In this document: one piece after another, positions 44,404 to 53,382 of the stretch
Layout: each line of letters opens with the position of its first letter
Position numbering within the stretch: the stretch's first letter is position 1
Assembly: GCA_910578175.1 (NCBI GenBank)
Contig: CAJTPF010000005.1
Location: 1 to 58,314 of the forward strand
Source of the DNA: an uncultured Lachnospiraceae bacterium
Lineage (GTDB): Bacteria > Bacillota > Clostridia > Lachnospirales > Lachnospiraceae
Length of the DNA: 58,314 bases
Reading direction: 5' to 3'
Translations under genes and position numbers: made by a program
Notes under the pieces: model-generated
The model's input: the letters and a program-made list of their open reading frames with translations, nothing else
The model's database searches: none
Told to the model about the DNA's origin: nothing

Positions 44404-45849
44404 ATGAAGAATATTTTATTTGTTGCATCTGAAGCGGTTCCGTTTATAAAAACAGGAGGACTTGCAGATGTAGTCGGCTCATTGCCGAAATATTTTGACA
44501 AAAATGAATATGATGTCAGGGTGGTATTGCCGAAATACCTCAGTATGCCGTGGCATTTTACGGAGCGTCTGGAGTTTATAGCTTATTTTTATATGGAAAT
44601 CGGATATCAGAACAAGTATGTCGGAGTATTTAAACTGGTACATGACGGCATTACCTTTTATTTCATAGATAATGAAGCTTATTTCGGAGGAGCAAAACCT
44701 TACGGAGATATTAAGTTTGATCTGGAAAAGTTTTCTTATTTTTCAAGAGCGGCATTATGTATTCTTCCGGTAGTAGGATTCCGGCCGGATATCGTGCATT
44801 GCCACGACTGGCAGACCGGACTGGTTCCGGTATATATGAAAGACAGTTTCCGGGGCGGGGAATTTTATCAGAATATGAAGTCCATAATGACCATTCATAA
44901 TTTAAAATTCCAGGGCATATATGATATCAAGACCATCCGCCGGATCAGCGGTCTGTCCGATTATTATTTCACATCGGATAAATTAAAGGTATATGATGAT
45001 GCCAATCTGTTAAAAGGCGGAATCGCTTATGCGGATTATGTGACGACTGTCAGCAATACTTATGCCGAGGAGATAAAAACCGAGTTCTTCGGCGAAGGGC
45101 TGGAAGGTCTTATGTGCGCCAGAAGCAATTCCTTATGCGGTATTGTCAATGGTATTGATTATAATGAATATAATCCGGAAACCGACTGGAGAATTCCGTT
45201 TAAGTATAATGCAGTGAATTTCAGAAAAGAAAAATGGAAGAATAAGACGGATTTGCAGCAGCAGCTGGGACTGGAAGTGAACCAGCATAAATTTATGATC
45301 GGTCTGGTATCCCGTTTGACGGATCAGAAGGGGCTTGATCTGATTGCCTGCGTAATGGATGAAATCTGCTCGGATGATGTGCAGTTCGTAATCTTGGGAA
45401 CCGGCGAGGAACGATATGAGAATATGTTCCGTTATTATGACTGGAAGTATGGCAACCGGGTGTCTGCAAATATTTATTATTCCGAAGATATGTCTCACAA
45501 GGTATATGCTGCCTGCGATGCATTTCTTATGCCGTCGTTGTTTGAGCCTTGCGGTCTCAGCCAGTTAATGAGCCTGCGGTACGGAACCGTGCCGATCGTC
45601 AGGGAGACCGGAGGCCTGAAAGATACGGTTGAGCCGTATAATCAATATGAGAGCACCGGTACGGGATTTTCTTTTGCAAATTATAATGCCCATGAAATGC
45701 TGGCAGCCATCCGGTATGCAAAGCATGTATATTATAACGATAAACGGGGATGGAATAAGATTGTGGACCGTGGCATGGCAGCAGATTTCTCATGGACAAC
45801 TTCGGCAAGAAAGTATGAGAATCTGTATAACTGGTTATTGGGATGGTAG
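44404..45849 (+). CDS. glgA: Glycogen (starch) synthase
   Basis: 481 aa GT5 glycosyltransferase. KTGGLADVVGSLPK near the N-terminus binds ADP-glucose. VHCHDWQTGLVPVY, IGLVSRLTDQKGLDLI and EPCGLSQLMSLRYGTVPIV complete the family signature. It elongates alpha-1,4-glucan. ATG 44404 gives the standard MKNILFVASEAVPF start. The open frame extends upstream to GTG 44329, but that part lies within the structured leader and does not look like GlgA. Other glg genes are not in the window. Confidence 0.94.
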   Translation: MKNILFVASEAVPFIKTGGLADVVGSLPKYFDKNEYDVRVVLPKYLSMPWHFTERLEFIAYFYMEIGYQNKYVGVFKLVHDGITFYFIDNEAYFGGAKPYGDIKFDLEKFSYFSRAALCILPVVGFRPDIVHCHDWQTGLVPVYMKDSFRGGEFYQNMKSIMTIHNLKFQGIYDIKTIRRISGLSDYYFTSDKLKVYDDANLLKGGIAYADYVTTVSNTYAEEIKTEFFGEGLEGLMCARSNSLCGIVNGIDYNEYNPETDWRIPFKYNAVNFRKEKWKNKTDLQQQLGLEVNQHKFMIGLVSRLTDQKGLDLIACVMDEICSDDVQFVILGTGEERYENMFRYYDWKYGNRVSANIYYSEDMSHKVYAACDAFLMPSLFEPCGLSQLMSLRYGTVPIVRETGGLKDTVEPYNQYESTGTGFSFANYNAHEMLAAIRYAKHVYYNDKRGWNKIVDRGMAADFSWTTSARKYENLYNWLLGW

Positions 45850-45884
45850 TTTTCTGAGTCAGAATAGGAAAGGTATTTGGTCAG

Positions 45885-46463
45885 ATGAAAAACAGAGAAG
45901 ATTTTTTTTATCGTGAGGCAGTCCGGAAGGAAATCATCAAAAGCCTGAAGTCAAAGAAATGGATTAACCGCGGGCAGTGTTTAAGGGATAAACAGTATAT
46001 GGAATGTGTCAGTGATATATTGGTAAGCCGGCCTTTTCAGCAGATGGACCAATATATCCAGCATGGAACCACCACCACAATGGAGCATTGTCTTTCGGTG
46101 TCCTATGTCAGTTATAATATCTGCAGACGGTTTTCGCTGGATCATCGTTCTGCTGCCAGAGGCGGATTGCTGCATGATTTATTTTTATATGACTGGCATA
46201 CGCATTGTGAAGAAACCGGAGAACGTTTTCATGGCTTGACCCATCCGAAAACGGCATTGAACAATGCAAATAAATATTTTGATTTAAACCGGGTGGAACA
46301 GGATATTATATTAAAGCATATGTGGCCATTGACGGTGGTACCGCCAAAAACCATGGAAGGGTTTGTGGTTATGTATGCGGATAAGTATTGCGGACTGATA
46401 GAATCCATGGAAACCGTACGGAAAGCTGTTCCGAATATTGTGAAATATGTAAAAATTCCTTGA
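45885..46463 (+). CDS. HD-domain phosphohydrolase-like protein
   Basis: 192 aa. The HD pattern is MEHCLSVSYVSYNI (His), then GGLLHDLFLYDWH (HD), then YADKYCGL near the end, so the metal-binding H...HD...D set is present. Uncharacterised relatives are common next to housekeeping genes in Clostridia. The substrate, possibly a nucleotide or phosphoester, is unknown. AGGAAAGG stands before ATG 45885, 35 bases after glgA, so cotranscription is plausible. Confidence 0.8.
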   Translation: MKNREDFFYREAVRKEIIKSLKSKKWINRGQCLRDKQYMECVSDILVSRPFQQMDQYIQHGTTTTMEHCLSVSYVSYNICRRFSLDHRSAARGGLLHDLFLYDWHTHCEETGERFHGLTHPKTALNNANKYFDLNRVEQDIILKHMWPLTVVPPKTMEGFVVMYADKYCGLIESMETVRKAVPNIVKYVKIP

Positions 46464-46512
46464 AAAAAGGATAGGAAGCAGGAAATTCAGACTCTTTTAG
46501 GATGTTAAAGCT

Positions 46513-46561
46513 ACAGGAAGCTGTGATATTATATCTGAAATATAATATTACAGCTTCCTGT
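46513..46561. terminator. Strong bidirectional hairpin between convergent genes
   Basis: ACAGGAAGCTGT and ACAGCTTCCTGT enclose ATATTATAT/ATATAATAT, about 22 pairs with a five-base loop. It sits between the HD-domain gene (+) and rqcH (-). Neither side has a clean T run, so termination is likely but not certain. Confidence 0.6.
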
Positions 46562-46578
46562 TCAAATTCCTTACCATT

Positions 46579-48321
46579 TTATTTTTCTGAGATCAGTCCC
46601 AGCATATCCGGCGGGACCGGGGCACATACCATAGAATAATTAGTATGGTAGATTACAAATCCCGGTGCGCCTCCGCTGACTTTTTTAACATGTTTTTTCT
46701 GGATATAATCAATCTCCACTTTTTCCATCTCCCGGCCTTTGGAATAATAGGCCGCCAGGGTTCCGGCCAGTTCAAATATGGAGTCGGGAAGTTCTTCCAG
46801 AGAGGATTTGACGATAACATGAGAGCCGGGAATTCCTTTGGCATGAAACCACCAGTCGTTTCCTGTGGCAATCTTAAAGGTAACTTCTTCGTTCTGATAA
46901 TTATTTTTTCCGATAAAAATCTGCGTAGTTTCATCTATGATAAAATGCATGGGTTTATTTGTAAACTTTGCTTTTTTATCGCCGGATTTTCTTCTGATAT
47001 ATCCATATTGTACCAATTCTTCTTTTAAAGCTTTTAAATCGTTTTCGTCGGTGGCAATATCAAGAGCAGCGGAAATAGATTCTAAGTGTTGGATTTCCTG
47101 TCTGGTTTCCAGTATGATCTGGCTTAAAGCTTCGTAGGTCCGTTTTAGTTTTCCATATTTATCAAAATATTTTTTTGCGTTTTCCATGGGTTCCAGTTCA
47201 GGATCCAGCGGAATCGTGACTTCCGTATTGTCATAGTAGTTTGTGCAGCACAGGGTTTTATCGCCTGCCTTGGCACTATAGCCGTAGGTAGTCAGCAGTT
47301 CTCCGTAGATACGGTATTTATCCCGCTTTTCCGTATCTTTTAACTGTTTAAGCTGCAGATCGTATTTCTTATAATTTTTGGAAAGGGCGGAAGAAACGAT
47401 CTGCCTTAAATCAGCAGAACGCTGCTTGATCCGTGTAGCGGCATTTTTTTCGGCATAATATTGTTCAAGTACCATACTGATGGAAGGAAAGGTTTTGCTT
47501 TCCAGATCAGAATAGACGGTCAGCGGAACAGCCGAGAAATCTTTAGGGATCTGATTTTTATAATAAATGACGGGAGTAAAGTTTCCGGAAACCGTTTCTT
47601 CCATGTATTGAGTGAAAATATGATACAGATGGATCTGCTCGGAATCATTCAGGGTATTGGCAGGTATATCGGAATCAATCCCTGATACGCTTAAAATATC
47701 TTCGGCGGCAATGGGACTGATACCGGTCAGAGAAGTATACACCGCCTTGGAAACAGGAAGATTTTTTTGAAAAACCGTTTTCACAAATGATTCCTGTGAA
47801 CAGCCCAGAGGGTTAAGTTTTTCATCTGCCTTTGGTATGAAATACTCTCTTCCCGGCAGTACCTCCCGGACAGAACTCATCTGAAAATTAACATGTTTTA
47901 TACTGTCTATGATTCTCCTGTCTTCACAGAAAATGATATTGCTGTGTTTGCCCATTAATTCCACGATCAGTGTCTTTTTGCATAAATCCCCCACTTCGTT
48001 CAGGTGTTCGATCTCAAAATTTATGATCCGTTCCAGTCCCGGCTGGAAGATTTTTACGATCCGTCCGTTATTGATATGTTTCCGCAGCAGCATGCAAAAG
48101 CCGGGAGCGGTCAGCGGTGCGGGTTTATTTTTATTTGTAAGATAGATCAGGGGCAGGGATGCCCCGGCTGATATCAGCAGACGATATTGTTCTTTGTTGT
48201 TTTTTATTGTTAACAGCAGTTCGTCGTTTTCGGGCTGGGAAATTTTAAATATCCTGCCGTCAATCAACAAGCGGTTCAGCTCGGAAACAATGGCGGCAAC
48301 GGTTATTCCATCAAATGCCAT
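46579..48321 (-). CDS. rqcH: Ribosome-associated quality-control protein RqcH (NFACT family)
   Basis: 580 aa. NFACT-N domain at the start (MAFDGITVAAIVSELNRLL, then GRIFKISQPENDELLL), a helix-hairpin-helix and coiled-coil middle, and an NFACT-R domain near the C-terminus (FIGKNNYQNEEVTFKIA, then DWWFHAKGIPGSHVIV). It recruits Ala-tRNA to stalled 50S subunits to add alanine tails; older databases call it fibronectin-binding protein A. The start at 48321 has GGAGG eight bases upstream; in-frame ATG 48396 lacks a ribosome site. Confidence 0.93.
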   Translation of the reverse strand: MAFDGITVAAIVSELNRLLIDGRIFKISQPENDELLLTIKNNKEQYRLLISAGASLPLIYLTNKNKPAPLTAPGFCMLLRKHINNGRIVKIFQPGLERIINFEIEHLNEVGDLCKKTLIVELMGKHSNIIFCEDRRIIDSIKHVNFQMSSVREVLPGREYFIPKADEKLNPLGCSQESFVKTVFQKNLPVSKAVYTSLTGISPIAAEDILSVSGIDSDIPANTLNDSEQIHLYHIFTQYMEETVSGNFTPVIYYKNQIPKDFSAVPLTVYSDLESKTFPSISMVLEQYYAEKNAATRIKQRSADLRQIVSSALSKNYKKYDLQLKQLKDTEKRDKYRIYGELLTTYGYSAKAGDKTLCCTNYYDNTEVTIPLDPELEPMENAKKYFDKYGKLKRTYEALSQIILETRQEIQHLESISAALDIATDENDLKALKEELVQYGYIRRKSGDKKAKFTNKPMHFIIDETTQIFIGKNNYQNEEVTFKIATGNDWWFHAKGIPGSHVIVKSSLEELPDSIFELAGTLAAYYSKGREMEKVEIDYIQKKHVKKVSGGAPGFVIYHTNYSMVCAPVPPDMLGLISEK

Positions 48322-48403
48322 AACAGTATCCTCCGTTTCAATAGTTTTGTAATAGTATGGTAAGATTAGTTTATATGATAGAAGCTTTAATTTCAAGCAA
48401 AAC

Positions 48404-48432
48404 TTGACGTCATTTTGGAAATGGATTATAAT
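48404..48432 (+). promoter_or_regulatory. Sigma-A type promoter of the yicC-remA-gmk-rpoZ operon
   Basis: TTGACG (48404-48409), 17 bases, TATAAT (48427-48432), about 90 bases before yicC in the divergent gap with rqcH. It is one of the best promoter matches in the window. Confidence 0.75.
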
Positions 48433-48521
48433 AACTTTAAGTATGTTATTTAGATATTGGAAAAAGCAGGAATTTTTTTCGATACGATATACATAAATAT
48501 ACAGATATAAAAGGACAATCC

Positions 48522-49406
48522 ATGGAAACCATTAAAAGCATGACAGGGTTCGGCCGGGAGGAGTATTCGGACGAAGAATGTAAATTAACCATAGAGATGA
48601 AATCCGTGAATCACAGATATTTGGATATCAATGTCAAACTGCCGAGAAAGCTTAATTTTTTTGAAGTCAAGGTCAGAGGACTGCTGAAAAAATACATTGA
48701 GCGGGGGAAAGTTGACATTTTTATTACGTATAAGAGTATGAAAGAGGCGGAAACCGGGTTGAGTTATAATTCGGCTCTGGCAAAGGAGTATGCGGATTAT
48801 TATAAAAGGATGGCAGAGGAACTGTCTGTTCCGGATGATAGCTCCGTTTCGGTCATTGGCAGATGTCCGGAAGTTTTTACGTTGCAGGAAGAGGCCGGTG
48901 ACGAGGAGGTACTGCAGGAAGTTCTTTCCCGTGTATTTGATGCTGCGGCACGAAGATTTGTGAGCAGCAGGGAGGCGGAAGGAGAGAACTTAAAAGAGGA
49001 TCTGCTGGAAAAACTGGAAATCATGAAGGGACATGTGACTTTTATTGAAGAGCGCTCTCCGCTTATTATTGCGGAATACAGAAAACGGACGGAAGAAAGA
49101 GTCAGGGAATTATTGGAAAATGCCCAGATTGATGAGAACCGGATAGCCATGGAAGTAACATTGTTTTCTGATAAGGTCTGTGTGGATGAAGAAATCGTCC
49201 GGCTGGGCAGCCATATGGAGGCGATGAAGGAATGTCTCATACGGGGAGGAGCCGTCGGACGGAAGTTGGATTTTATCGCTCAGGAAATGAACAGGGAAGC
49301 AAACACCATCCTTTCAAAATCCGGGGATCTGGCTGTAACAGATACGGGCATAGAATTAAAGACAATGATCGAGAAAATTCGGGAACAGATTCAAAATATA
49401 GAATAG
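48522..49406 (+). CDS. yicC: YicC family endoribonuclease
   Basis: 294 aa. The N-terminal YicC_N domain begins IKSMTGFGREEY with IEMKSVNHRYLDINVKLPR; the C-terminal DUF1732 domain includes GSHMEAMKECL, then GRKLDFIAQEMNREANTI. Relatives cleave small RNAs or stabilise transcripts. Typically precedes remA-gmk-rpoZ, as here. AAAGGA stands about seven bases before ATG 48522. Confidence 0.92.
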   Translation: METIKSMTGFGREEYSDEECKLTIEMKSVNHRYLDINVKLPRKLNFFEVKVRGLLKKYIERGKVDIFITYKSMKEAETGLSYNSALAKEYADYYKRMAEELSVPDDSSVSVIGRCPEVFTLQEEAGDEEVLQEVLSRVFDAAARRFVSSREAEGENLKEDLLEKLEIMKGHVTFIEERSPLIIAEYRKRTEERVRELLENAQIDENRIAMEVTLFSDKVCVDEEIVRLGSHMEAMKECLIRGGAVGRKLDFIAQEMNREANTILSKSGDLAVTDTGIELKTMIEKIREQIQNIE

Positions 49407-49417
49407 GATGGTCATGA

Positions 49418-49690
49418 ATGGCAAAACTGATAAATATAGGATATGGGAATGTGGTGAATTCAGAAAAGATCGTCTCGGTCATCAGTCCGGATTCCGCTCC
49501 CATCCGACGACTGGTCCAGAATTCCAAGGATAAAGGCCAGGCGGTGGATGCAACCCAGGGAAGAAAAACAAAATCTGTGATCATAACAGACAGCAGTTAT
49601 ATAATTTTATCTGCATTGATGCCGGATACCATTGCCGGCAGATTTACTTCCAATGATTCATACGGAAAGGATGAGACGAATGAAGAATAG
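49418..49690 (+). CDS. remA: RemA-like regulatory protein (DUF370)
   Basis: 90 aa. INIGYGNVVNSEKIVSVISP and AVDATQGRKTKSVIITDS are hallmark segments. RemA is a ring-forming DNA-binding activator of matrix and osmoprotection genes in Bacillus. The 3' end overlaps gmk by 11 bases. Confidence 0.93.
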   Translation: MAKLINIGYGNVVNSEKIVSVISPDSAPIRRLVQNSKDKGQAVDATQGRKTKSVIITDSSYIILSALMPDTIAGRFTSNDSYGKDETNEE

Positions 49691-50312
49691 AGGAGTCCTG
49701 ACGATTATTTCCGGATTTTCCGGAGTCGGAAAAGGAACGCTTGTAAAAGCCCTGCTGGATAAATATGATAATTATGCGTTATCGGTTTCCGCAACCACAA
49801 GGGCGCCCAGGCCGGGAGAGATAGAAGGGATAAACTATTTTTTTATCCGGAAAGAAGAGTTTGAGGAAAAGATTCAAAACGATGCGTTTCTTGAATATGC
49901 CAGATATGTGGATAATTATTACGGCACACCCAGGGAATATGTGGAACGGCAGTTAAACGCCGGAAAAGACGTGCTGTTAGAGATTGAGATCCAGGGTGCA
50001 AGGCAGATAAAAAATCTTTTACCGGAAGCTTTTACCATTTTTATTATGCCGCCGGATGCGCCAACATTAAAAGAACGGCTGGTGGGCAGAAATACAGAGA
50101 CTATGGAAGTGATTGAAGCACGGCTGCGGCGGGCGTCTGAGGAAGCGGAAGGGATCGAATGGTATGATTCGGTTCTGGTGAATGATGATCTGGAAAGAAG
50201 CGTGGATGCCCTGCACGGGCTGATACAGGCGACACATTGTGATACATTTAGAAATAAAGATTTTATAGAAGATATAAGAGAAGGCGTAACAGCTTTTTCG
50301 GAAGGAGAATAG
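49680..50312 (+). CDS. gmk: Guanylate kinase
   Basis: 210 aa. P-loop SGFSGVGKGTL, GMP-binding segment SVSATTRAPRPGEIEGINYF and YYGTPREYVE. It phosphorylates GMP to GDP. ATG 49680 is nine bases after GGAAAGG and gives the expected MKNRGVLTIISG. Upstream in-frame ATGs at 49632 and 49671 lie within remA. Confidence 0.95.
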   Translation: MKNRGVLTIISGFSGVGKGTLVKALLDKYDNYALSVSATTRAPRPGEIEGINYFFIRKEEFEEKIQNDAFLEYARYVDNYYGTPREYVERQLNAGKDVLLEIEIQGARQIKNLLPEAFTIFIMPPDAPTLKERLVGRNTETMEVIEARLRRASEEAEGIEWYDSVLVNDDLERSVDALHGLIQATHCDTFRNKDFIEDIREGVTAFSEGE

Positions 50313-50316
50313 AATT

Positions 50317-50556
50317 ATGTTACATCCATCGTATACAGATTTAATGGCAGTAGTAAACAGTGAGGTTGAACCGGGAGAACAGCCGGTGGTACAGAGCAGA
50401 TACTCGATCGTGATGGCAACATCAAAAAGAGCGAGACAGATCGTTGCCGGTGAGGAACCTCTGGTAAACGGTTGCGGTAAAAAACCGCTTTCGGTTGCAA
50501 TTGATGAGTTATACCGTTCAAAAGTACGTATTGTCGGAGACGAGGAAGAAGTATAG
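50317..50556 (+). CDS. rpoZ: DNA-directed RNA polymerase omega subunit
   Basis: 79 aa. SRYSIVMATSKRARQIV is the omega core motif, followed by KPLSVAIDELYRSKVRIV. It stabilises the beta-prime subunit. Four bases after gmk, with AAGGAGA before ATG 50317. Confidence 0.93.
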   Translation: MLHPSYTDLMAVVNSEVEPGEQPVVQSRYSIVMATSKRARQIVAGEEPLVNGCGKKPLSVAIDELYRSKVRIVGDEEEV

Positions 50557-50568
50557 GAGGCAGCAGGT

Positions 50569-51891
50569 TTGAACATATTATTTATTTCGCTCGGCTGTGA
50601 TAAAAATCTGGTGGATTCGGAAGAGATGCTGGGACTTCTGGCAGGGGAACATTTTGAATTTACCGATGATGAGACCCGGGCAGATATCATTATCATCAAT
50701 ACCTGTTGTTTTATAAACGATGCGAAGGAAGAAAGTATTGAGACTATACTTCAGATGTCTGAGTACAGGCGGGATGGAAACTGTAAAGCTCTGATCGTCA
50801 CCGGATGTCTGGCACAGAGATATCAGGAGGAAATCCGTAAAGAAATACCGGAAGTAGATGCCGTGCTTGGAACCAGTTCGTATAATGAAATAGCTGCTAC
50901 GGTAAAAAAGGTGATTGAAGGGGAAAAGATAGAAATTTATACACCTTTGGATAAGCTGATCGTGGAGGAACAGAACCGGATGGTGACAACAGGAGGACAT
51001 TTCGCTTATTTAAAGATCGCAGAGGGCTGTGACAAGCGTTGTACTTATTGTATTATACCGAAGATCAGGGGGAATTACCGGAGCGTGCCAATGGAACAGC
51101 TGATCGCTTCCGCAGAACAGCTGGCGGAAAAAGGAGTAAAAGAGCTGATTCTGGTTGCACAGGAGACTACGGTATACGGTAAGGATTTATATGGCAGGAA
51201 AAAACTTCCGGAACTGCTCCGCCGGCTGTGCAGGGTTCCAGGAATTGTCTGGATCCGGTTGTTATACTGCTATCCGGAAGAGATTACCAGTGAATTGATC
51301 GAAACGATGAAATCGGAACCTAAAATCTGTCATTATCTGGATATGCCGATACAGCATGCCAGTGACAGGATATTAAAGTCTATGGGACGTCGTACCAGTA
51401 AACGGCAGCTGATTGAGATCATTGGGCAGCTGCGGACAGCAATGCCGGATATTGCACTCCGGACCACCCTGATCACGGGTTTTCCGGGAGAAACTGCAGA
51501 AGAACATGAGGAAGTCATGGAGTTTGCGGACCGTATGGAATTTGACCGTCTGGGAGTATTTCCGTATTCTCCGGAGGAGGATACACCTGCGGCGGAACTG
51601 CCGGGACAGATTGATGAAGCGGTCAAAACGGAAAGACGGAATGCCATTATGGAACTTCAGCAGGATATTTCCATGGATAACAGTGAAAAACTCATCGGAA
51701 GAGAAATGCTGGTCATGATAGAGGGCAGGGTGTCAGATGAAAATGCTTATATCGGACGCACTTATATGGACGCACCCGATGTGGATGGAAATATATTTGT
51801 TCATACGGAGGAAGAGCTGATGACCGGAGATTTTATCCGGGTGCAGGTAACCGGAGCGCTGGAATACGATCTGATTGGTGAAATTGTATAG
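50569..51891 (+). CDS. rimO: Ribosomal protein S12 methylthiotransferase RimO
   Basis: 440 aa radical-SAM enzyme. The N-terminal UPF0004 domain has SLGCDKNLVDSEEM, ADIIIINTCCFINDAKEES and VTGCLAQRY (three cluster cysteines). The radical-SAM motif is CDKRCTYCIIP (CxxxCxxC). A TRAM domain is at the C-terminus. It methylthiolates Asp of S12. The start is TTG 50569, eight bases after AGGAGG; no ATG fits. In most Firmicutes rimO also precedes pgsA. Confidence 0.95.
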   Translation: MNILFISLGCDKNLVDSEEMLGLLAGEHFEFTDDETRADIIIINTCCFINDAKEESIETILQMSEYRRDGNCKALIVTGCLAQRYQEEIRKEIPEVDAVLGTSSYNEIAATVKKVIEGEKIEIYTPLDKLIVEEQNRMVTTGGHFAYLKIAEGCDKRCTYCIIPKIRGNYRSVPMEQLIASAEQLAEKGVKELILVAQETTVYGKDLYGRKKLPELLRRLCRVPGIVWIRLLYCYPEEITSELIETMKSEPKICHYLDMPIQHASDRILKSMGRRTSKRQLIEIIGQLRTAMPDIALRTTLITGFPGETAEEHEEVMEFADRMEFDRLGVFPYSPEEDTPAAELPGQIDEAVKTERRNAIMELQQDISMDNSEKLIGREMLVMIEGRVSDENAYIGRTYMDAPDVDGNIFVHTEEELMTGDFIRVQVTGALEYDLIGEIV

Positions 51892-51981
51892 TTAAGATAA
51901 AATAAAAGTGAAAGGAGATACGCTTGCTTACGGATCTTTGTATCAGGAGAACGATGCCGGAAAGCGGAGCGTGACAGTCAT

Positions 51982-52530
51982 ATGAATTTACCAAATAAAT
52001 TAACATTATTCAGAGTATGTCTGATACCTTTTTTTGTTTTATTTATGCTGGAAGATATTTGCGGAACAAATGATAAATATATTGCAGTTGCAATTTTTAT
52101 TATAGCCAGTTTAACGGATATGCTGGATGGTCAGATTGCAAGAAAATATAATATGGTAACAAATTTCGGAAAGTTTATGGACCCGCTGGCAGATAAGCTT
52201 TTGGTCTGTTCTGCATTGATCTGTCTGATCGACCAGAAACTGCAGGCATGGATCGTGATCGTGATCATCAGCCGGGAGCTGATCATCAGCGGATTTCGTA
52301 TCGTGGCTGCAGATAATGGTATTGTGATCGCGGCAAGCTGGTGGGGAAAGTATAAAACAACGGCACAGATGATCATGATCATTATTCTGATTCTGGACTG
52401 GAATTATGAATGGTTTGGAATGCTGGAATATGTATTTATTTATCTTTCTCTGGTTTTAACGGTCATTTCAATGATTGATTATCTGGTGAAAAATAAAAAT
52501 GTCTTTAATGAAGGGAGTATGTCTAAATAA
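51982..52530 (+). CDS. pgsA: CDP-diacylglycerol-glycerol-3-phosphate 3-phosphatidyltransferase
   Basis: 182 aa with four to five membrane segments. The CDP-alcohol phosphatidyltransferase motif is DMLDGQIARKYNMVTNFGKF, then MDPLADKLL (DGx2ARx8Gx3Dx3D). It makes phosphatidylglycerol phosphate for membrane phospholipid. The ribosome site is weak (GGAG about 12 bases before ATG 51982). The stop overlaps the cinA start (TAATG). Confidence 0.94.
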   Translation: MNLPNKLTLFRVCLIPFFVLFMLEDICGTNDKYIAVAIFIIASLTDMLDGQIARKYNMVTNFGKFMDPLADKLLVCSALICLIDQKLQAWIVIVIISRELIISGFRIVAADNGIVIAASWWGKYKTTAQMIMIIILILDWNYEWFGMLEYVFIYLSLVLTVISMIDYLVKNKNVFNEGSMSK

Positions 52531-52994
52531 TGGAGGAGTGGCTAGTATTTTTTCTGAAAGAGCATAAAATGACTATTACTACTGCAGAGTCCTGTACCGG
52601 CGGCATGGTTGCATCTCATATCGTCAGTGTATCAGGTTCTTCAGAAGTTTTTTCCGAAGGTTATATCACATATTCGGAACAGGCAAAAAATAAACTGCTG
52701 AATGTGTCTATGGATACCATAAAAGATTATAATGTTGTGAGCAGGGAAGTGGCCGGTGAGATGGCAGAAGGAGCCGCCAGAGCTGCCGGAGCGGATGTTG
52801 CGGTATCCACAACAGGTGTGGCAGGACCTTTGGGCGGTACGGAAGAAATTCCGGTAGGAACCGTATGTATCGGATGTTATATCAACGGAACCATATATAC
52901 GGAAAAGTTCCGGTTTGACGGAAATCGGAAAAAAATCAGAAAAGCGGCTGCGGAACAGGCGATTCAGTATGTTTGCGGATTGTTAAAACAATAG
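52530..52994 (+). CDS. cinA: CinA C-terminal domain protein (nicotinamide-nucleotide amidase type)
   Basis: 154 aa, only the C-terminal CinA domain (no MoCF_biosynth part). TTAESCTGGMVASHI, YITYSEQAKNKLL and VSTTGVAGPLGGTEE are the family landmarks. Such proteins hydrolyse NMN to nicotinate mononucleotide. In Firmicutes cinA lies directly before recA, as here. ATG 52530 overlaps the pgsA stop. Confidence 0.9.
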   Translation: MEEWLVFFLKEHKMTITTAESCTGGMVASHIVSVSGSSEVFSEGYITYSEQAKNKLLNVSMDTIKDYNVVSREVAGEMAEGAARAAGADVAVSTTGVAGPLGGTEEIPVGTVCIGCYINGTIYTEKFRFDGNRKKIRKAAAEQAIQYVCGLLKQ

Positions 52995-53002
52995 AGGTTA
53001 TT

Positions 53003-53086
53003 ATGGGGGAATTTATTTTTAAAGCATATCCTGAGGAACAGTATTATGTAATATCCAAAAAAGAATATGTAACCGGACAGACATGA
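53003..53086 (+). CDS. Possible 27-codon small ORF after cinA
   Basis: ATG 53003 with AGAGG about five bases upstream encodes 27 residues (MGEFIFKAYPEEQYYVISKK...) and stops inside the left arm of the terminator at 53076. I do not recognise it. It may be chance or the decayed start of a longer gene. Confidence 0.25.
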   Translation: MGEFIFKAYPEEQYYVISKKEYVTGQT

Positions 53087-53122
53087 TGTATATTAAAAAA
53101 CAGCATGTCTGTCTGTATTTTT
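53076..53122 (+). terminator. Rho-independent terminator after cinA
   Basis: GACAGACATG (53076-53085) pairs perfectly with CATGTCTGTC (53104-53113), followed by TGTATTTTTT. Confidence 0.75.
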
Positions 53123-53250
53123 TGTTCTGTTTTTTGACGTTGGAAGGTTTACGGTCATTTCTTGAAAAATATGGCAGGCATTTTGTTCTGATATGTATAT
53201 TGACAAATCACTTAAAATACATTAAAATACAACAAATAATAAAAGTGATG

Positions 53251-53266
53251 TTTTGCGGCCGCAAAA
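53251..53266. repeat. 16-bp perfect palindrome upstream of recA
   Basis: TTTTGCGGCCGCAAAA is self-complementary over 16 bases, lies 35 bases before the recA -35 box and stands out as a GC core in an AT-rich stretch. It may be a regulator site or a small hairpin. Nothing else is seen in the 53123-53300 gap. Confidence 0.5.
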
Positions 53267-53300
53267 GCAGTACATATTGTGAAAATTTAATTTTTTATTA

Positions 53301-53329
53301 TTGACAAATAAAGCCATATAGGTTATTAT
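53301..53329 (+). promoter_or_regulatory. Sigma-A type promoter of recA
   Basis: TTGACA (53301-53306), 17 bases, TATTAT (53324-53329), about 55 bases before the recA start and immediately upstream of a LexA box. Confidence 0.75.
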
Positions 53330-53340
53330 TGATACAGAAA

Positions 53341-53354
53341 CGAACATTAGTTCG
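53341..53354 (+). promoter_or_regulatory. LexA operator of recA
   Basis: CGAACATTAGTTCG has the two perfect arms (CGAAC/GTTCG) of the Gram-positive LexA box and lies at about +6 of the recA promoter, so bound LexA would block initiation or early elongation. Confidence 0.85.
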
Positions 53355-53382
53355 AAAAAATAAACAGATGGAGGATGGATTG

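Noticed and set aside
48322..48420. Minus-strand promoter for rqcH (TTGAAA and TATAAA on the reverse strand)
   Set aside because: Spacing is 15 bases and the match is mediocre; not strong enough to list.
51905..51980. Short ORF between rimO and pgsA (TTG 51924 with AAAGGAG upstream, 16 codons)
   Set aside because: Too short, rare start, no recognisable peptide; could be chance in a purine-rich spacer.
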